A DNA stretch of 64,000 nucleotides, taken from contig NZ_LKEH01000027.1 of NCBI RefSeq assembly GCF_001642795.1, positions 131,191 to 195,190 of the forward strand, in the 5' to 3' direction. Under the pieces are notes generated by a model. It saw nothing but the letters and a program-made list of their open reading frames with translations. It was not told the DNA's origin and searched no databases. This DNA comes from Pseudomonas viridiflava. Its GTDB lineage: Bacteria; Pseudomonadota; Gammaproteobacteria; Pseudomonadales; Pseudomonadaceae. Positions 14,779-24,574 of this stretch are shown here, in pieces (positions within the stretch are counted from its first letter, which is position 1; each line of letters begins with the position of its first letter). The position numbers and the translations under genes were made by a program.

Positions 14779-17562
14779 TTACATAGTTTGAATAAGCAAA
14801 TTGACGGAAAATTCTTCTAGCGCTGCGCTGAGCGGTATTTCCCCATCACTCATCACGACGACGTCGGAAAAGAGGCCTTTCCACTGCTGATCTGAATCTG
14901 CAAACGGCACGCTGATACGTGTGTCGCCCCATTGAGCAGGATTAATGAATGGAGCCTGCGCAGTGCCCAATAGTTCACTGCTTATGCGCGGCACCACCAC
15001 GATTGCACGCTCGTTCGCCGTTACCCGCGCGAACGCCAGTACCCTTTCGGCATGACTGCCTTTCACTTCCAGAGGAAGGTATTCCCCCTCGCTGAACAGC
15101 GTCGGATGCGCGGAACGCACGTTGAGCGCCGCTGCAATCAGCGCCTGTTTGATCCGGCCGTCATGCCAATGAGTCAACAGCTCGGGTGCGCTGACATTCT
15201 CTGTCAGAGCCTGTTGCCGAGCAGCGTAGTCCACAGGCCTGCGGTTGTCCGGGTCGACCAGACTGAAATCCCAGAACTCGGTGCCCTGATACAGATCAGG
15301 CACACCGGGCACCGTCAAGCGTAGCAAGGTTTGCGCCAGACTATTGAGCGCACCGGCAGTGGCGATGCGATTGGCGGTGGCACTCAGGGACTGGCGCAGC
15401 GCGAGGGCTTCAGGGGCCAGCAGGATGCGTTGCAGAAACTCTCGGCACGCCGTTTCATAAGGCTGGTTCGGCGCACTCCAGCTGCTTTGCAGCTTGGCTT
15501 CGCGCAGGGCCTTTTCCTGCCATTGCACCATGCGCTTTGCATAGTCTTCGTGAGCGTGCTCGCCTTCCAGATCCAGCGGCCAACTACCCAGCAACGCCTG
15601 ATAGAGCATTAGCTCATCACCCGCGCTGATCACAGGCTCTTCACCTTTGAGCGGCATTGCCAGCTGGCGCCAGCGCTCTACCTGCTCGGCGTACCAGTCA
15701 GCACATTCGCTGAGTACCGCCAGACGTGTACGGGTGTCTTCGCCGCGCTTGTGATCATGGGTCGCAGTGGCCAGCAGATTGTCCGGGAATGTCTCGATGC
15801 GCTGGATGCATGCCTTGTGAAACTCTTCAACCGGCGCACTGAAATGTTGCGGATGGAAGCCCACATCGTTGCGCGACAGCAGTACGGCCGAACGATAGAA
15901 CGAGGTGTCTTCCACCGATTTTGCCGCCACAGGTGAGGTCAACTGCTGGAAACGCACGCACGCGTTCTTGTACAGCTTGCGCAGGTGGCCACGCGGCAGC
16001 TTTCTCCACGGCTCGCCGCCCAGCCAGCGCGCGAGATAATCCAGCACAGGCCAGTCACCTTCATTGAGCGTCGAGCGCGCACCTTCCATGGCCTGCTGGA
16101 AGAATCGCTCGTCTTCTGCCGAACGCCCGCAGACGGTGATGTAGGTGCGGTACACCGGGAAGTTCACGATCAGAGCCAGCAAGGCGCGGCGAATCGCCCC
16201 CAGCGTCAGGTCACGGCTCATCAGGTCGCTGCGCGCCACCTGCAGCAGCGACTGCGCAACGTTTTCGAAATCACCCGCCAGCGTGCCATGCAGCACCAGA
16301 TCACGCGCCACCAGTACTTCCTCATCGAAGTTGGCAGTACGTTCACTCAGACGGCTCCACAGCGCGCCCAACGGGGCTTCACCCTTGGGGTCGTGTTGCA
16401 GCAGCGACACCTGGTTCATGAATTCGTAGCCGGTCGTGCCGTCCACGCTCCAGTCTTCGCGCAGGGGTTCGTCAGGGCCAAGAATCTTTTCTACAAAAAT
16501 CGGCAGATGATTCAGTCTGGCTTCGGCCGGTCGCTGGCTCAACAGACCCTGGACGCGACGATGCAGTTTACGTCCGTAACCGCGTGGGTTGGCCAGGCCG
16601 TCGATGTGGTCGATACGCAGGCCGTCGATGAGGCCGTCGGCGATCAGTTGGAAGATCTTGCCGTGGGTGGCTTCGAAGACATTCGGACGCTCTACGCGCA
16701 AGCCGCCCAGCTCGTTGATGTCGAAGAAACGCCGCCAGTTGATGTCGTCACCGGCGGTGCGCCAGCTCGCCAGACGATAGTACTGACGCTCCAGCAACTG
16801 ATGAAGACGATCAAAACCTTCAGGCTGACTGGAGTCGAATCGGGCAATGATCTGTTCGATGGCCTTGAGCACCTGCGGATCGTTCGCCAGTTCGGCGAGC
16901 TCTGCCTTGGCCTGACGTGCTCGTTCGTACGCTTGCGGATACTGATTCAGCGCTGCGAAACGCTCACCCAGTTCTTTCAGTTTCGGGTGGTCAGTGTGCT
17001 GTAACAGCGAGTCGTAAGTGGTCGGGCAGATCGGGAAGTGGTGCTGATAGTGCTCGATATGAAAGGCACCGCGCTGTGCATCGAAGCGCAGCGGAATTTC
17101 GCCTGCCTGCAGCACCGTGCCGTAATCGCTGCTCAGAAACGGCAGAAGCAGCTGACCGGCGAGCAACGGATCCGGTGAATTCCACTGGATGTCGAAGAAG
17201 TCGGCGTACGGACTGCGACGTCCCCATTCGAGCAGATCGAGCCACCAGGGATTATCTGCACCGCCCACTGCCATGTGGTTGGAAACGATATCCAGGATGA
17301 TGCCCATGCCATGCTCACGCAGGGCCGCCACCAGACGGAGCAGGGCGGGCTCGCCGCCCAGCTCGGGGTTGATGATGGTCGGATCCACTACGTCGTAGCC
17401 GTGCATGGAGCCTGCGCGCGCCTTGAGAATCGGCGATGCATACAGGTGGCTGATGCCCAGACTGGCAAAGTACGGTACCAGTGGCACCGCATCATCGAGG
17501 GTAAAGTCTTTGTGAAACTGCAGACGTTGTGTGGCTCTCAATGGTTGTAAAGGGCGATTCAT
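14779..17562 (-). CDS. treY: Malto-oligosyltrehalose synthase TreY
   Basis: This 927-residue GH13 enzyme converts the reducing-end alpha-1,4 linkage of maltodextrins to alpha,alpha-1,1, giving maltooligosyltrehalose. Diagnostic segments are LGISHLYASPILKARAGSMH and GYDVVDPTIINPELGG near the start, and DIVSNHMA. The nucleophile lies in GLRIDHIDGLANP, the acid in FVEKILGPDEPL, and ATATHDHKRGEDTRTR follows. The length fits the family. Its start overlaps the malQ stop as ATGA. TreZ, encoded upstream, cleaves the product to release trehalose. Trehalose protects P. syringae-type bacteria against osmotic and drought stress. Confidence 0.95.
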   Translation of the reverse strand: MNRPLQPLRATQRLQFHKDFTLDDAVPLVPYFASLGISHLYASPILKARAGSMHGYDVVDPTIINPELGGEPALLRLVAALREHGMGIILDIVSNHMAVGGADNPWWLDLLEWGRRSPYADFFDIQWNSPDPLLAGQLLLPFLSSDYGTVLQAGEIPLRFDAQRGAFHIEHYQHHFPICPTTYDSLLQHTDHPKLKELGERFAALNQYPQAYERARQAKAELAELANDPQVLKAIEQIIARFDSSQPEGFDRLHQLLERQYYRLASWRTAGDDINWRRFFDINELGGLRVERPNVFEATHGKIFQLIADGLIDGLRIDHIDGLANPRGYGRKLHRRVQGLLSQRPAEARLNHLPIFVEKILGPDEPLREDWSVDGTTGYEFMNQVSLLQHDPKGEAPLGALWSRLSERTANFDEEVLVARDLVLHGTLAGDFENVAQSLLQVARSDLMSRDLTLGAIRRALLALIVNFPVYRTYITVCGRSAEDERFFQQAMEGARSTLNEGDWPVLDYLARWLGGEPWRKLPRGHLRKLYKNACVRFQQLTSPVAAKSVEDTSFYRSAVLLSRNDVGFHPQHFSAPVEEFHKACIQRIETFPDNLLATATHDHKRGEDTRTRLAVLSECADWYAEQVERWRQLAMPLKGEEPVISAGDELMLYQALLGSWPLDLEGEHAHEDYAKRMVQWQEKALREAKLQSSWSAPNQPYETACREFLQRILLAPEALALRQSLSATANRIATAGALNSLAQTLLRLTVPGVPDLYQGTEFWDFSLVDPDNRRPVDYAARQQALTENVSAPELLTHWHDGRIKQALIAAALNVRSAHPTLFSEGEYLPLEVKGSHAERVLAFARVTANERAIVVVPRISSELLGTAQAPFINPAQWGDTRISVPFADSDQQWKGLFSDVVVMSDGEIPLSAALEEFSVNLLIQTM

Positions 17563-19637
17563 TGGTCACGCTCCGCAGCTTGCAGCCGGGATTGGGACAG
17601 CAATTCCAGTCGTCGAGCAGCATCTTCAGTATCAAGGAGTGAGGCGGCATCGCCGGGTAGGCGTCTGCGCCAGTTAGGGTGGCTGTCGATGGTGCCGGGC
17701 AGGTTGGCCTGCTCCTGAACGCCCAGCGCGTCTTCTATGGGCAGCAGCACCAGCGGCGCACGGGTGTGGCCCAGGTAGCGGATGCTGGCATCGATGATCT
17801 GCACCGGGTCTTCAGTGTGTTCATCGAAGCCGTCATTGCTCTGGCTCAAGGCCCGACGCAACGCGTTGTACTCACGCGCACGCTCTTCACGCCAGTGCTG
17901 TTCGCTTTGCGCGTCCACATGCCCCAGTCGCGCGTTCCATTCGATGTCCAGTTCGCTGAGCCAGCCGGCCAGCGTCGGCAGGTCGTGGGTACTGGTGGTT
18001 GCCAGTGCCTCATCGGACCAATCCAGAATCGGCTTGAAGGAACCGTTGTTCTGTTCGAACAACAGCACGCGCATGCCCAGCATCTCGCGGGCGCTGAGTT
18101 TTTCGCTAAGGCCCTCAGGCACCGTGCCGAGGTCTTCGCCGAGCACGATCGCTTCATGACGCAGCGACTCCAGGCTCAGCAGACGCAGCATGTCGTCCAG
18201 CGGAAAATTCAGGTAAGCGCCTTCGCTGGGTGGCGAGCCTAGCGGTATCACCCAGAGGCGTTGCAGGCCCATCACATGGTCGATGCGCAGACCGCCTGCA
18301 TGGGCAAAATTGGCGCGCAGCATTTCAATGAAAGCGCGGAAACCATTGCGCTTCAGGCCGTCGGGAGAAAACGCCGAGATGCCCCAGCTTTGGCCGGCGC
18401 GATTCAGGATGTCAGGCGGCGCGCCAACCGTGAGGGCCGACAACAGTTCGTCCTGACGGCTCCAGGCCTGGCTGCCGCCGCCATCGGCACCGACGGCCAG
18501 ATCGGCGATCAGGCCGACGCGCATGCCACTGCTGCGTGCAGCGACCTGGGCACGCTCAAGACCGCGAGCAATGAGCCACTGGGTAAAGGCATGAAAACTG
18601 ATCTGCGGGCCATGTTCAGCTGCGAATGCCGACACTGCCGGGTTGCGGGGATCTTTCAGCTCATCGGGCCACTCGTGCCAGTTGTCACTGATGCCCATGC
18701 CCGGACATTCGGCGCGCAGGGCTTCGAATCGGCAGTGGTTCTCCAGCGCTTCACCACCGCTATGTCGGAAACTGTTGAAGTCTTCGTGCAGAGGGTGCGA
18801 ACCGGCGCTGAATGCTTCGTACAAAGCGTGTAACGCTTTCCACTTGGCGGCAGCAGCAGCGGGCCAGTCGATCAGCGGCAGGGCCTCAAGGCGTTTCAGT
18901 TCATCGGCAACACCGGCGTCTTCGATTGCCTGACGCCAGGCTCGTTCGCCCAGAATGGCACCCGGCGAGGCGTAAAGGCTGTTGAGAAACAGTCGGCTGG
19001 AAGGCGAGTAAGGGCTGTAGCGATGCGGATCGCTGGCGAACATGGCATGAATCGGACTGATCGCCAGCGCATCGGCGCCTCGTTCGCCCGCTGAGCGGAC
19101 CAGCGATTCCAGTGCCTGTGTATCACCGAAACCGCCATCACCTTCGCGCCGCAATCCGTACAGCTGGGCCGTGAGGCCCCATGCACGAGGCTTGCGTGTG
19201 TCGGTGGCCATGGACATGCTGAAACAGGTCTTGGGCGCGACGGCGATGGTCAGGTGTTGCCCCTCGATGTCCAGTTGCTGATAACCCGGCGGCGCGAGGG
19301 CGGGCAGCTCGGCGTTGGCAGTCAGTCTGGCGTCCAGTGACGAGCCGTCTTCCAGATGCAGGGTAAAGGGCGTCTCGGGCTTGAACCAGGCGGACAGGTC
19401 CAGCTTGCAGTCTTGATCGACAGTCAACAGCGGCGGTGCGCCTGCGCCCTCGCGGGCAGCCTGCAAGCGCTGCAGGCTGGCATCGATGGCTTCGCTGCCA
19501 TCGGCCGGATAGCCCAGCGCTTCGAGAACCTTGCGCAACACATCGTGGCTGACAGTCTGTGGACGAGCGTTGGCATCGACCCAGTGCACCGACAGGCCTG
19601 CTTCGGTGGCAAGCCTTTCCAATTGCTCATTGCTCAT
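17559..19637 (-). CDS. malQ: 4-alpha-glucanotransferase MalQ (amylomaltase)
   Basis: This 692-residue GH77 enzyme disproportionates maltodextrins, lengthening short glucans so that TreY/TreZ or phosphorylase can reuse them. Segments seen are AQLYGLRREGDGGFGD, SPYSPSSRLFLN, the nucleophile region LRIDHVMGL, VLGEDLGTVPEG (acid) and TSTHDLPTLAGW. The ATG at 19637 is chosen over in-frame upstream codons because an AGGAA ribosome-binding site lies 6 bases before it. It overlaps the end of treZ by 11 bases, and its own stop overlaps treY. The N-terminal 60-70 residues form the usual extra domain of bacterial MalQ. Confidence 0.94.
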   Translation of the reverse strand: MSNEQLERLATEAGLSVHWVDANARPQTVSHDVLRKVLEALGYPADGSEAIDASLQRLQAAREGAGAPPLLTVDQDCKLDLSAWFKPETPFTLHLEDGSSLDARLTANAELPALAPPGYQQLDIEGQHLTIAVAPKTCFSMSMATDTRKPRAWGLTAQLYGLRREGDGGFGDTQALESLVRSAGERGADALAISPIHAMFASDPHRYSPYSPSSRLFLNSLYASPGAILGERAWRQAIEDAGVADELKRLEALPLIDWPAAAAAKWKALHALYEAFSAGSHPLHEDFNSFRHSGGEALENHCRFEALRAECPGMGISDNWHEWPDELKDPRNPAVSAFAAEHGPQISFHAFTQWLIARGLERAQVAARSSGMRVGLIADLAVGADGGGSQAWSRQDELLSALTVGAPPDILNRAGQSWGISAFSPDGLKRNGFRAFIEMLRANFAHAGGLRIDHVMGLQRLWVIPLGSPPSEGAYLNFPLDDMLRLLSLESLRHEAIVLGEDLGTVPEGLSEKLSAREMLGMRVLLFEQNNGSFKPILDWSDEALATTSTHDLPTLAGWLSELDIEWNARLGHVDAQSEQHWREERAREYNALRRALSQSNDGFDEHTEDPVQIIDASIRYLGHTRAPLVLLPIEDALGVQEQANLPGTIDSHPNWRRRLPGDAASLLDTEDAARRLELLSQSRLQAAERDQ

Positions 19638-21444
19638 CCTGTTCCTCCAGAACATCACGGCCTGTCAGGCTGACAATCGCCGTGTAAGGATTGAGGATGC
19701 CTTGATGTGAAAGTTCGGACGATTTTGGCTGCGTGGAGAAAATCACTCTCGCACCTTTCTGTTGCGAAGCGTTGACAGCTTTCTCGCTCAGGTTCAGGTC
19801 GATGCGCAGCACACTGCCGTCGCCCATGCGCCAGGAGGCGCTGACGGCATGATCCGCCAGAATCCTGGTGCCTATCGCGGTGGCACCGGGCAGGCGTGGA
19901 ATGATTTCTTCCTTACGCAGGGCCAGCAATTGTTTGTAGAGCGCCAGCCAGTTGCGATGATCCAGTCCTGCGTCCGTTTCCAGGTCCAGCGCTGCAAAAG
20001 CCGGGCGCGAGGCTTCGAAGGTTTTCGGATCATTGGGGTCGGGAATGTGTTCGCGACGTTCCGGATCGGCGAATGCGGCGAAATCGGCAAATTCGCTGCG
20101 TCGACCTTCGCGCACCAGATCCGCCAGTTCACCATGATGGCTGGTGAAGAACAGAAACGGCTCGCTGGCCGCCCATTCATCGCCCATGAACATCAGTGGA
20201 ATCATTGGCGACAGCAGCAACAGGGCGGTGGCCGCCTTGAGTGCAGGGGCAGGGCAGAGTTGCGGCAGGCGTTCGCCGAGCGCGCGGTTACCGATCTGGT
20301 CATGGTTCTGCAGAAACAGCACGAAAGCGCTGGGCGGCAGATGGCCGCTGGGCTCACCGCGTGTGTGGCCGTGCCGGGTCTGTTCGCCCTGATACACGAA
20401 GCCTTCGCTCAACAGGCGGGCCAGCTTCTGTGTCGGCTCCTGTGCAAAATCCGAGTAGTAGGCGTCGGTTTCGCCGGTCAGCAGCACATGCAGCGTGTTA
20501 TGCCCATCGTCATCCCACTGGGCGTCAAAACCCTTGTCGGCGAGCAGGCTGGCCTGGTTGAATTCGTTTTCCAGATTCAGCCACACGTGTCGACCTGGTT
20601 CGATCTGTTCACGTACACGTTCGGCGAATTCGGGCAGGAACGTTTCGTCGCGGATCGCGTGCACAGCGTCCATGCGCAGACCGTCAAAACGGTATTCGAG
20701 CAGCCACATCAGTGCGTTGTCGACGAAGTAGTCACGTACTTGCGGACGTCGGAAGTCGATGGCGTCGCCCCATGGCGTGTGCAGGTCGCTGCGGAAAAAT
20801 TCCTTGGCGTAACTGCCCAGATAATTGCCATCCGGCCCGAAGTGGTTGTAGACGACGTCCAGAATGACCGCCAGACCGTGCCCGTGCGCCGTGTCGATCA
20901 GGTGCTTGAGCTGCTCGGGCGTGCCGTAGGAGGACTGCGGCGCATACGGCAGCACGCCGTCGTAGCCCCAGTTGCGGTCGCCGGGAAATTGCGCCAGAGG
21001 CATCAGTTCGATGGCAGTCACACCAAGGTCGGCCAGATGCTGCAAATGTTTTTCAACACCTGCATAGCCTCCCAACGCGCCGACGTGCAGTTCATAAATG
21101 ACTGCTTCGTGCCAGGGGCGGCCATTCCAGTCGGTGTTTTTCCACTGGTAAGCAAGCGGGTCGACGACAACACTGTGTGAGTGAACGTCGTCAGCCTGAG
21201 CGCGGGAAGCGGGGTCGGGGACCTTGAGCTCCCCGTCGATGTTGAACTGGTATCGGGTGCCCGCCTTGCAGCGGGCCTCCAGAGCAAACCAGCCTTCAGG
21301 CTCTGAGGTCATGGCCAGTGACTGACCATCCTCCAGTTCAAGCGTGACCTCGTGGGCATCCGGTGCCCAGAGGGCAAACCGGGTGAGTTCGGGATTTACC
21401 AAAACGGCGCCGTGGCGCCAGCTGTTTTCTGTGCGCAGAGGCAT
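19627..21444 (-). CDS. treZ: Malto-oligosyltrehalose trehalohydrolase TreZ
   Basis: This 605-residue GH13 enzyme hydrolyses maltooligosyltrehalose to free trehalose. The N-terminal CBM48-like domain (about 10-95: RFALWAPDAHEVTLELEDGQ) precedes the barrel. The barrel shows AVIYELHVGAL, NWGYDGVLPYAPQSSYG, DVVYNHFGPDGNYL, the nucleophile in GLRMDAVHAIRD, the acid in VWLNLENEFNQ, and FLQNHDQIGNRALG. These match trehalohydrolase rather than branching enzyme. It lies 18 bases after glgA and overlaps malQ. The start at 21444 has a G-rich ribosome-binding site. Confidence 0.95.
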   Translation of the reverse strand: MPLRTENSWRHGAVLVNPELTRFALWAPDAHEVTLELEDGQSLAMTSEPEGWFALEARCKAGTRYQFNIDGELKVPDPASRAQADDVHSHSVVVDPLAYQWKNTDWNGRPWHEAVIYELHVGALGGYAGVEKHLQHLADLGVTAIELMPLAQFPGDRNWGYDGVLPYAPQSSYGTPEQLKHLIDTAHGHGLAVILDVVYNHFGPDGNYLGSYAKEFFRSDLHTPWGDAIDFRRPQVRDYFVDNALMWLLEYRFDGLRMDAVHAIRDETFLPEFAERVREQIEPGRHVWLNLENEFNQASLLADKGFDAQWDDDGHNTLHVLLTGETDAYYSDFAQEPTQKLARLLSEGFVYQGEQTRHGHTRGEPSGHLPPSAFVLFLQNHDQIGNRALGERLPQLCPAPALKAATALLLLSPMIPLMFMGDEWAASEPFLFFTSHHGELADLVREGRRSEFADFAAFADPERREHIPDPNDPKTFEASRPAFAALDLETDAGLDHRNWLALYKQLLALRKEEIIPRLPGATAIGTRILADHAVSASWRMGDGSVLRIDLNLSEKAVNASQQKGARVIFSTQPKSSELSHQGILNPYTAIVSLTGRDVLEEQDEQ

Positions 21445-21462
21445 CCATTGACCCCTTTTTCC

Positions 21463-23055
21463 TTAGTAGTGAATTGAAGCACCCGCATTTTTCTTCAACA
21501 GATCGCGATACAGTTCTGCGTAGGGCTCTACCGCTTGATGCCAGTTGAACGGGGCGGCCATGGCGCGGCAGCGCATGGCATTGAGTAACTCTGGGTGAGC
21601 GAATACCTGGAACGCGCGGTTCAGGGCTTCGGTGTAGCTTTCCACGGTCGATTCGTTGAACAGGAAACCTGTCACGCCGTCTTCGATGGTGTCTGCCAGG
21701 CCGCCTGTGTTGCGGGCCACCGGCAGCGAACCGAAGCGCTGGGCGTACATTTGGCTCAGGCCGCAAGGCTCGTAACGGGAAGGCATGAGCAAGAAGTCAC
21801 TGCCTGCGAACATGCGTCGGGCGTCGGTTTCGTTGAAGCCGATACGCACACCGATGCGACCAGGAAAGCGCGTTGCGAGCGCACGCATGGCGTCTTCTTC
21901 TTCAGGCTCACCGCGACCGATGATTGCAATCTGGCCGCCATTGTTGACGATGTGCTCGGCCACGCCGATCGTCAGGTCCAGGCCTTTCTGGTACACGAGG
22001 CGCGAGACGACTGCGAACAGCGGGCCGGTCGAAGCGTCGAGGTCGAACAGTTCTCGGACGTAGTCGGCGTTGATCTCTTTGCGCAGCCATTCATTGGGTG
22101 CGAAGTGGCAGATCAGGTGTTCGTCGGTGGAGGCGTCCCAGCTTGCGTCGATGCCATTGGGAATACCGCTCAGCTGACCCTTCTCGGCCTTGCTCTGCAG
22201 GAAACCTTCCAGGCCGCAGCCGAACTCGGGGGTGGTGATTTCCCTGGCGTAGGTCGCACTGACCGTCGTGATGTGGTTCGCGTACGCCATGCCTGCCTTG
22301 ATGAACGACAGCTTGCCGTAGAATTCCATGCCTTCGGCCTGAAGGGCTTCGTCAGGGATACCGAGCTCGCGGCTTGAACCGGTGCTTACAGTGCCCTGGT
22401 AGGCCAGATTGTGAATGGTGAAGATGCTGGGCGTGGTCTGGCCGCGCCATTTCATGTAGGCAGGGGCCAGACCGGCAGGCCAGTCGTGGGCGTGAACCAG
22501 CTCGGGGCACCATTGGGTTTTCACTGCGCCTGCTGCGAAATCTGCAGCGGCAAGACCCAGGCGCGCAAAGCGGATGTGGTTGTCGGACCAGTCACGGCCG
22601 TGGCGATCGGCGTAAGGCGTGCCTTCACGCTCATACAGTTCAGGGCAGATCAGGACATAAATGACCAGACCGTCCTTCATGTCCATCCGCCCGACCTTGC
22701 ACGCAGGTAGCCCGGCATAGCCGCCCAGCTGGCTGATGATATGAATGGGGTTGCCGCTATTGATCACTTGCGGGTAGCCGGGTATCAGCACGCGGACATC
22801 GTGCAGGTGACGCATGGCTCGCGGCAAGGCAGCAGACACATCGCCCAAACCCCCGGTTTTCACCAGGTCAGCCAGTTCTGAAGTCACAAACAGGACTTTG
22901 CGTTTGTTGACCTGGGAAAGTGTGGGCTGTGAAGTCGAAGTCGGCAGTTGCAGCAGTGGAACGCTCGTCGTAGCGAAAACCGGCAGATGAGTCAGCTCGC
23001 TGGCCGGCTGATTAAAACTCTCTCCCTTCTGGGTTTTGACAGCGGCGCTAATCAT
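21463..23055 (-). CDS. glgA: Glycogen synthase GlgA
   Basis: This 530-residue GT5 glycogen synthase elongates alpha-1,4-glucan from a nucleotide-glucose donor. The N-terminal donor-binding motif KTGGLGDV, the segment VHAHDWPAGLAPAY, and the C-terminal active-site segment SRYEPCGLSQMYAQRFGSLP are intact. About 50 residues precede the usual start (KRKVLFVTSELADLVK), forming an extension with no recognised motif. It is the first gene of the operon glgA-treZ-malQ-treY-DUF2934-glgX. A GGGAGA ribosome-binding site precedes the ATG. No glgC or glgB occurs in this window, so donor supply and branching are encoded elsewhere. Confidence 0.95.
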   Translation of the reverse strand: MISAAVKTQKGESFNQPASELTHLPVFATTSVPLLQLPTSTSQPTLSQVNKRKVLFVTSELADLVKTGGLGDVSAALPRAMRHLHDVRVLIPGYPQVINSGNPIHIISQLGGYAGLPACKVGRMDMKDGLVIYVLICPELYEREGTPYADRHGRDWSDNHIRFARLGLAAADFAAGAVKTQWCPELVHAHDWPAGLAPAYMKWRGQTTPSIFTIHNLAYQGTVSTGSSRELGIPDEALQAEGMEFYGKLSFIKAGMAYANHITTVSATYAREITTPEFGCGLEGFLQSKAEKGQLSGIPNGIDASWDASTDEHLICHFAPNEWLRKEINADYVRELFDLDASTGPLFAVVSRLVYQKGLDLTIGVAEHIVNNGGQIAIIGRGEPEEEDAMRALATRFPGRIGVRIGFNETDARRMFAGSDFLLMPSRYEPCGLSQMYAQRFGSLPVARNTGGLADTIEDGVTGFLFNESTVESYTEALNRAFQVFAHPELLNAMRCRAMAAPFNWHQAVEPYAELYRDLLKKNAGASIHY

Positions 23056-23649
23056 CGTTTTCTCCCGTTAAAACAGTGTTGGTGCATCACATGATTTTTA
23101 TTGGCCATTTCCTATGGCCGGGTACGTGCACCTGCACTACGCAAAAACAGTACCGACTTGGACTATACATAGCAGCGATGCAACGTGATGGAGGCATTGC
23201 GGGCAATAAGCCAACAGCATAGGCGCTCTATTCACCTGACCCGGCGCTTTTGTAGAAGTTTCGAGTATTTTACCGGCGGTCGTCTGGAGCAGGGCTTGGC
23301 GGCCTGTTTGCGGGCATCGCCGGTGCAATCCCTGCGCTTTTTCAGGGCGGCGTTCGACGAACTTATCGGGTGATGACCGGCCGTCGGATTGTTCGACAAT
23401 CAACGGGATCCCATTCGTTTCGTGAAAAATGCCGAGGCCTTTTCTGCTTTTTTCGGCTGAATGGATGTGCGCTGCCTTTTCCAGGTGCAGGCAATGGTCA
23501 ATTCACGAGCACCAGAAGAAACTTCCTACATCTGTGCTGGAACATTTTGGAGCAGGGCGGGATAGAATCACGGTCCTTTGGCCTGCCATTGATTGCGCAG
23601 GCCTCATCGTAAACGCTGTATGAAGACTCATTGGTTGACGGGGATGGAA
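23056..23649. other. Long intergenic region upstream of glgA
   Basis: This stretch of almost 600 bases lies between glgA (minus) and the acetyltransferase gene (plus). It should contain the glgA operon promoter, and it is AT-rich near 23085-23175 (TATACATAGC around 23163). Open frames inside it lack ribosome-binding sites and family resemblance. I see no RNA gene or repeat. A small regulatory RNA cannot be ruled out by eye. Confidence 0.4.
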
Positions 23650-24141
23650 ATGGAAGGCCCAGAGGTGTTGGTACTGCAGGCGAGTTACACCAATCCGGTA
23701 CACGCAGCTGCGATCGGGTTCGTCTTGAACGAATATGCGCTGGATGCCATGGGTACGGGCAAGCCGTTGTCGAGCGATACGCGCCAGCAACTGGCGATCG
23801 AACTGGCCAAGCGGCCTCATGCATTCAGCGTTCTGGCATTCATCGCCGGTGAGCCTGTTGGGCTGGTGAATTGCTTCGAAGGCTTTTCCACCTTTGCCTG
23901 TCGTCCCCTGGTCAATATCCACGACGTCGCGGTCATTGCCGAACACCGCGGTAAAGGCATCAGTCAGAAAATGCTCGCCAAGGTCGAAGAAATTGCGCGC
24001 CAGCGCGGGTGCTGCAAGCTGACGCTCGAGGTGCTGGAAGGCAACGATGTCGCGCAGGCGGCGTATCGCAAGGTCGGTTTTGACAGCTATCAGCTGAACC
24101 CGGAAATGGGCCGCGCCATGTTCTGGCAAAAGACGCTGTAA
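23650..24141 (+). CDS. GNAT-family N-acetyltransferase
   Basis: This 163-residue GNAT enzyme has the acetyl-CoA binding motif A as VIAEHRGKGISQKMLAKVEE. It is preceded by LVNIHDVAV and followed by LEVLEGNDVAQAAYRKVGF, the usual beta5-alpha4 region. The substrate is unknown. The ATG at 23650 is chosen because GGGGA at 23640-23644 gives a good ribosome-binding spacing. In-frame ATGs at 23644 and 23620 are alternatives and would add 2 or 10 residues. The gene stands alone between the glgA promoter region and a small antisense-oriented gene. Confidence 0.85.
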   Translation: MEGPEVLVLQASYTNPVHAAAIGFVLNEYALDAMGTGKPLSSDTRQQLAIELAKRPHAFSVLAFIAGEPVGLVNCFEGFSTFACRPLVNIHDVAVIAEHRGKGISQKMLAKVEEIARQRGCCKLTLEVLEGNDVAQAAYRKVGFDSYQLNPEMGRAMFWQKTL

Positions 24142-24344
24142 TCGTGGCGACGCTGCCAGATCAGGGCCTCGTACGGCGTTCTGAGGCTGTGGCAGTGTTT
24201 CTGGCGTTGCGAAATGTGTCTGGCCCGCGAAACCGAACTGGCGCAAAATGCGCGCACTGTCTGATCCGGAAAAGCTTGCGGGACCGTTGATTAAGGCTGC
24301 TTGCTGGCGTAGTCGAAGAGGAAAGGCGGGGAGGAGATCAGGCG

Positions 24345-24369
24345 GGCAAGCCAGCGGATCGGGCTTGCC
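24345..24369. repeat. Hairpin-forming inverted repeat
   Basis: A perfect 8-bp dyad GGCAAGCC-N9-GGCTTGCC lies 32 bases beyond the stop of the 57-residue minus-strand gene. There is no T-run on either side. It could be a weak or Rho-assisted terminator, or a stabilising stem. Confidence 0.4.
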
Positions 24370-24400
24370 TCGGGGCGGTCATGGCGCAGGGGGTGAATCT

Positions 24401-24574
24401 TCAGAGTTGTAGAGCTGTACCGGAAGACGTCAGCTGGGTTTGCTGAAGCATCATGCTCAGATGAGCGACCTTCTTCTGCAGTTGCTCACGTTCTTCTTTC
24501 AACGCACGCAGTTCGTCGCGGCGGATTGTCACATACAGGGTTTGTGGTGCCAGTGCTGGTAGTACAGTGCCCAT
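24401..24574 (-). CDS. Small coiled-coil protein (57 aa)
   Basis: Translation of the minus strand from the ATG at 24574 gives a clean 57-residue protein ending in TGA at 24401. A strong ribosome-binding site, GAGGTGAGCA, immediately precedes the start. Residues 18-46 are heptad-like and charged (RRDELRALKEEREQLQKKVA), predicting a short coiled coil. The N-terminus is VLPALAPQTLYVTI. Ribosome-binding site, codon usage and strong amphipathic pattern together support a real gene. I do not recognise a function. It may be a small adaptor or regulator, and it is divergent from gnd. Confidence 0.75.
   Translation of the reverse strand: MGTVLPALAPQTLYVTIRRDELRALKEEREQLQKKVAHLSMMLQQTQLTSSGTALQL

Noticed and set aside
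19762..21180. 472-codon open frame opposite treZ
   Set aside because: Antisense artefact of a long GC-rich gene with clear TreZ homology on the other strand.
23137..23403. 88-codon minus-strand frame upstream of glgA
   Set aside because: No ribosome-binding site, no family resemblance, and it occupies the presumed glgA promoter region.
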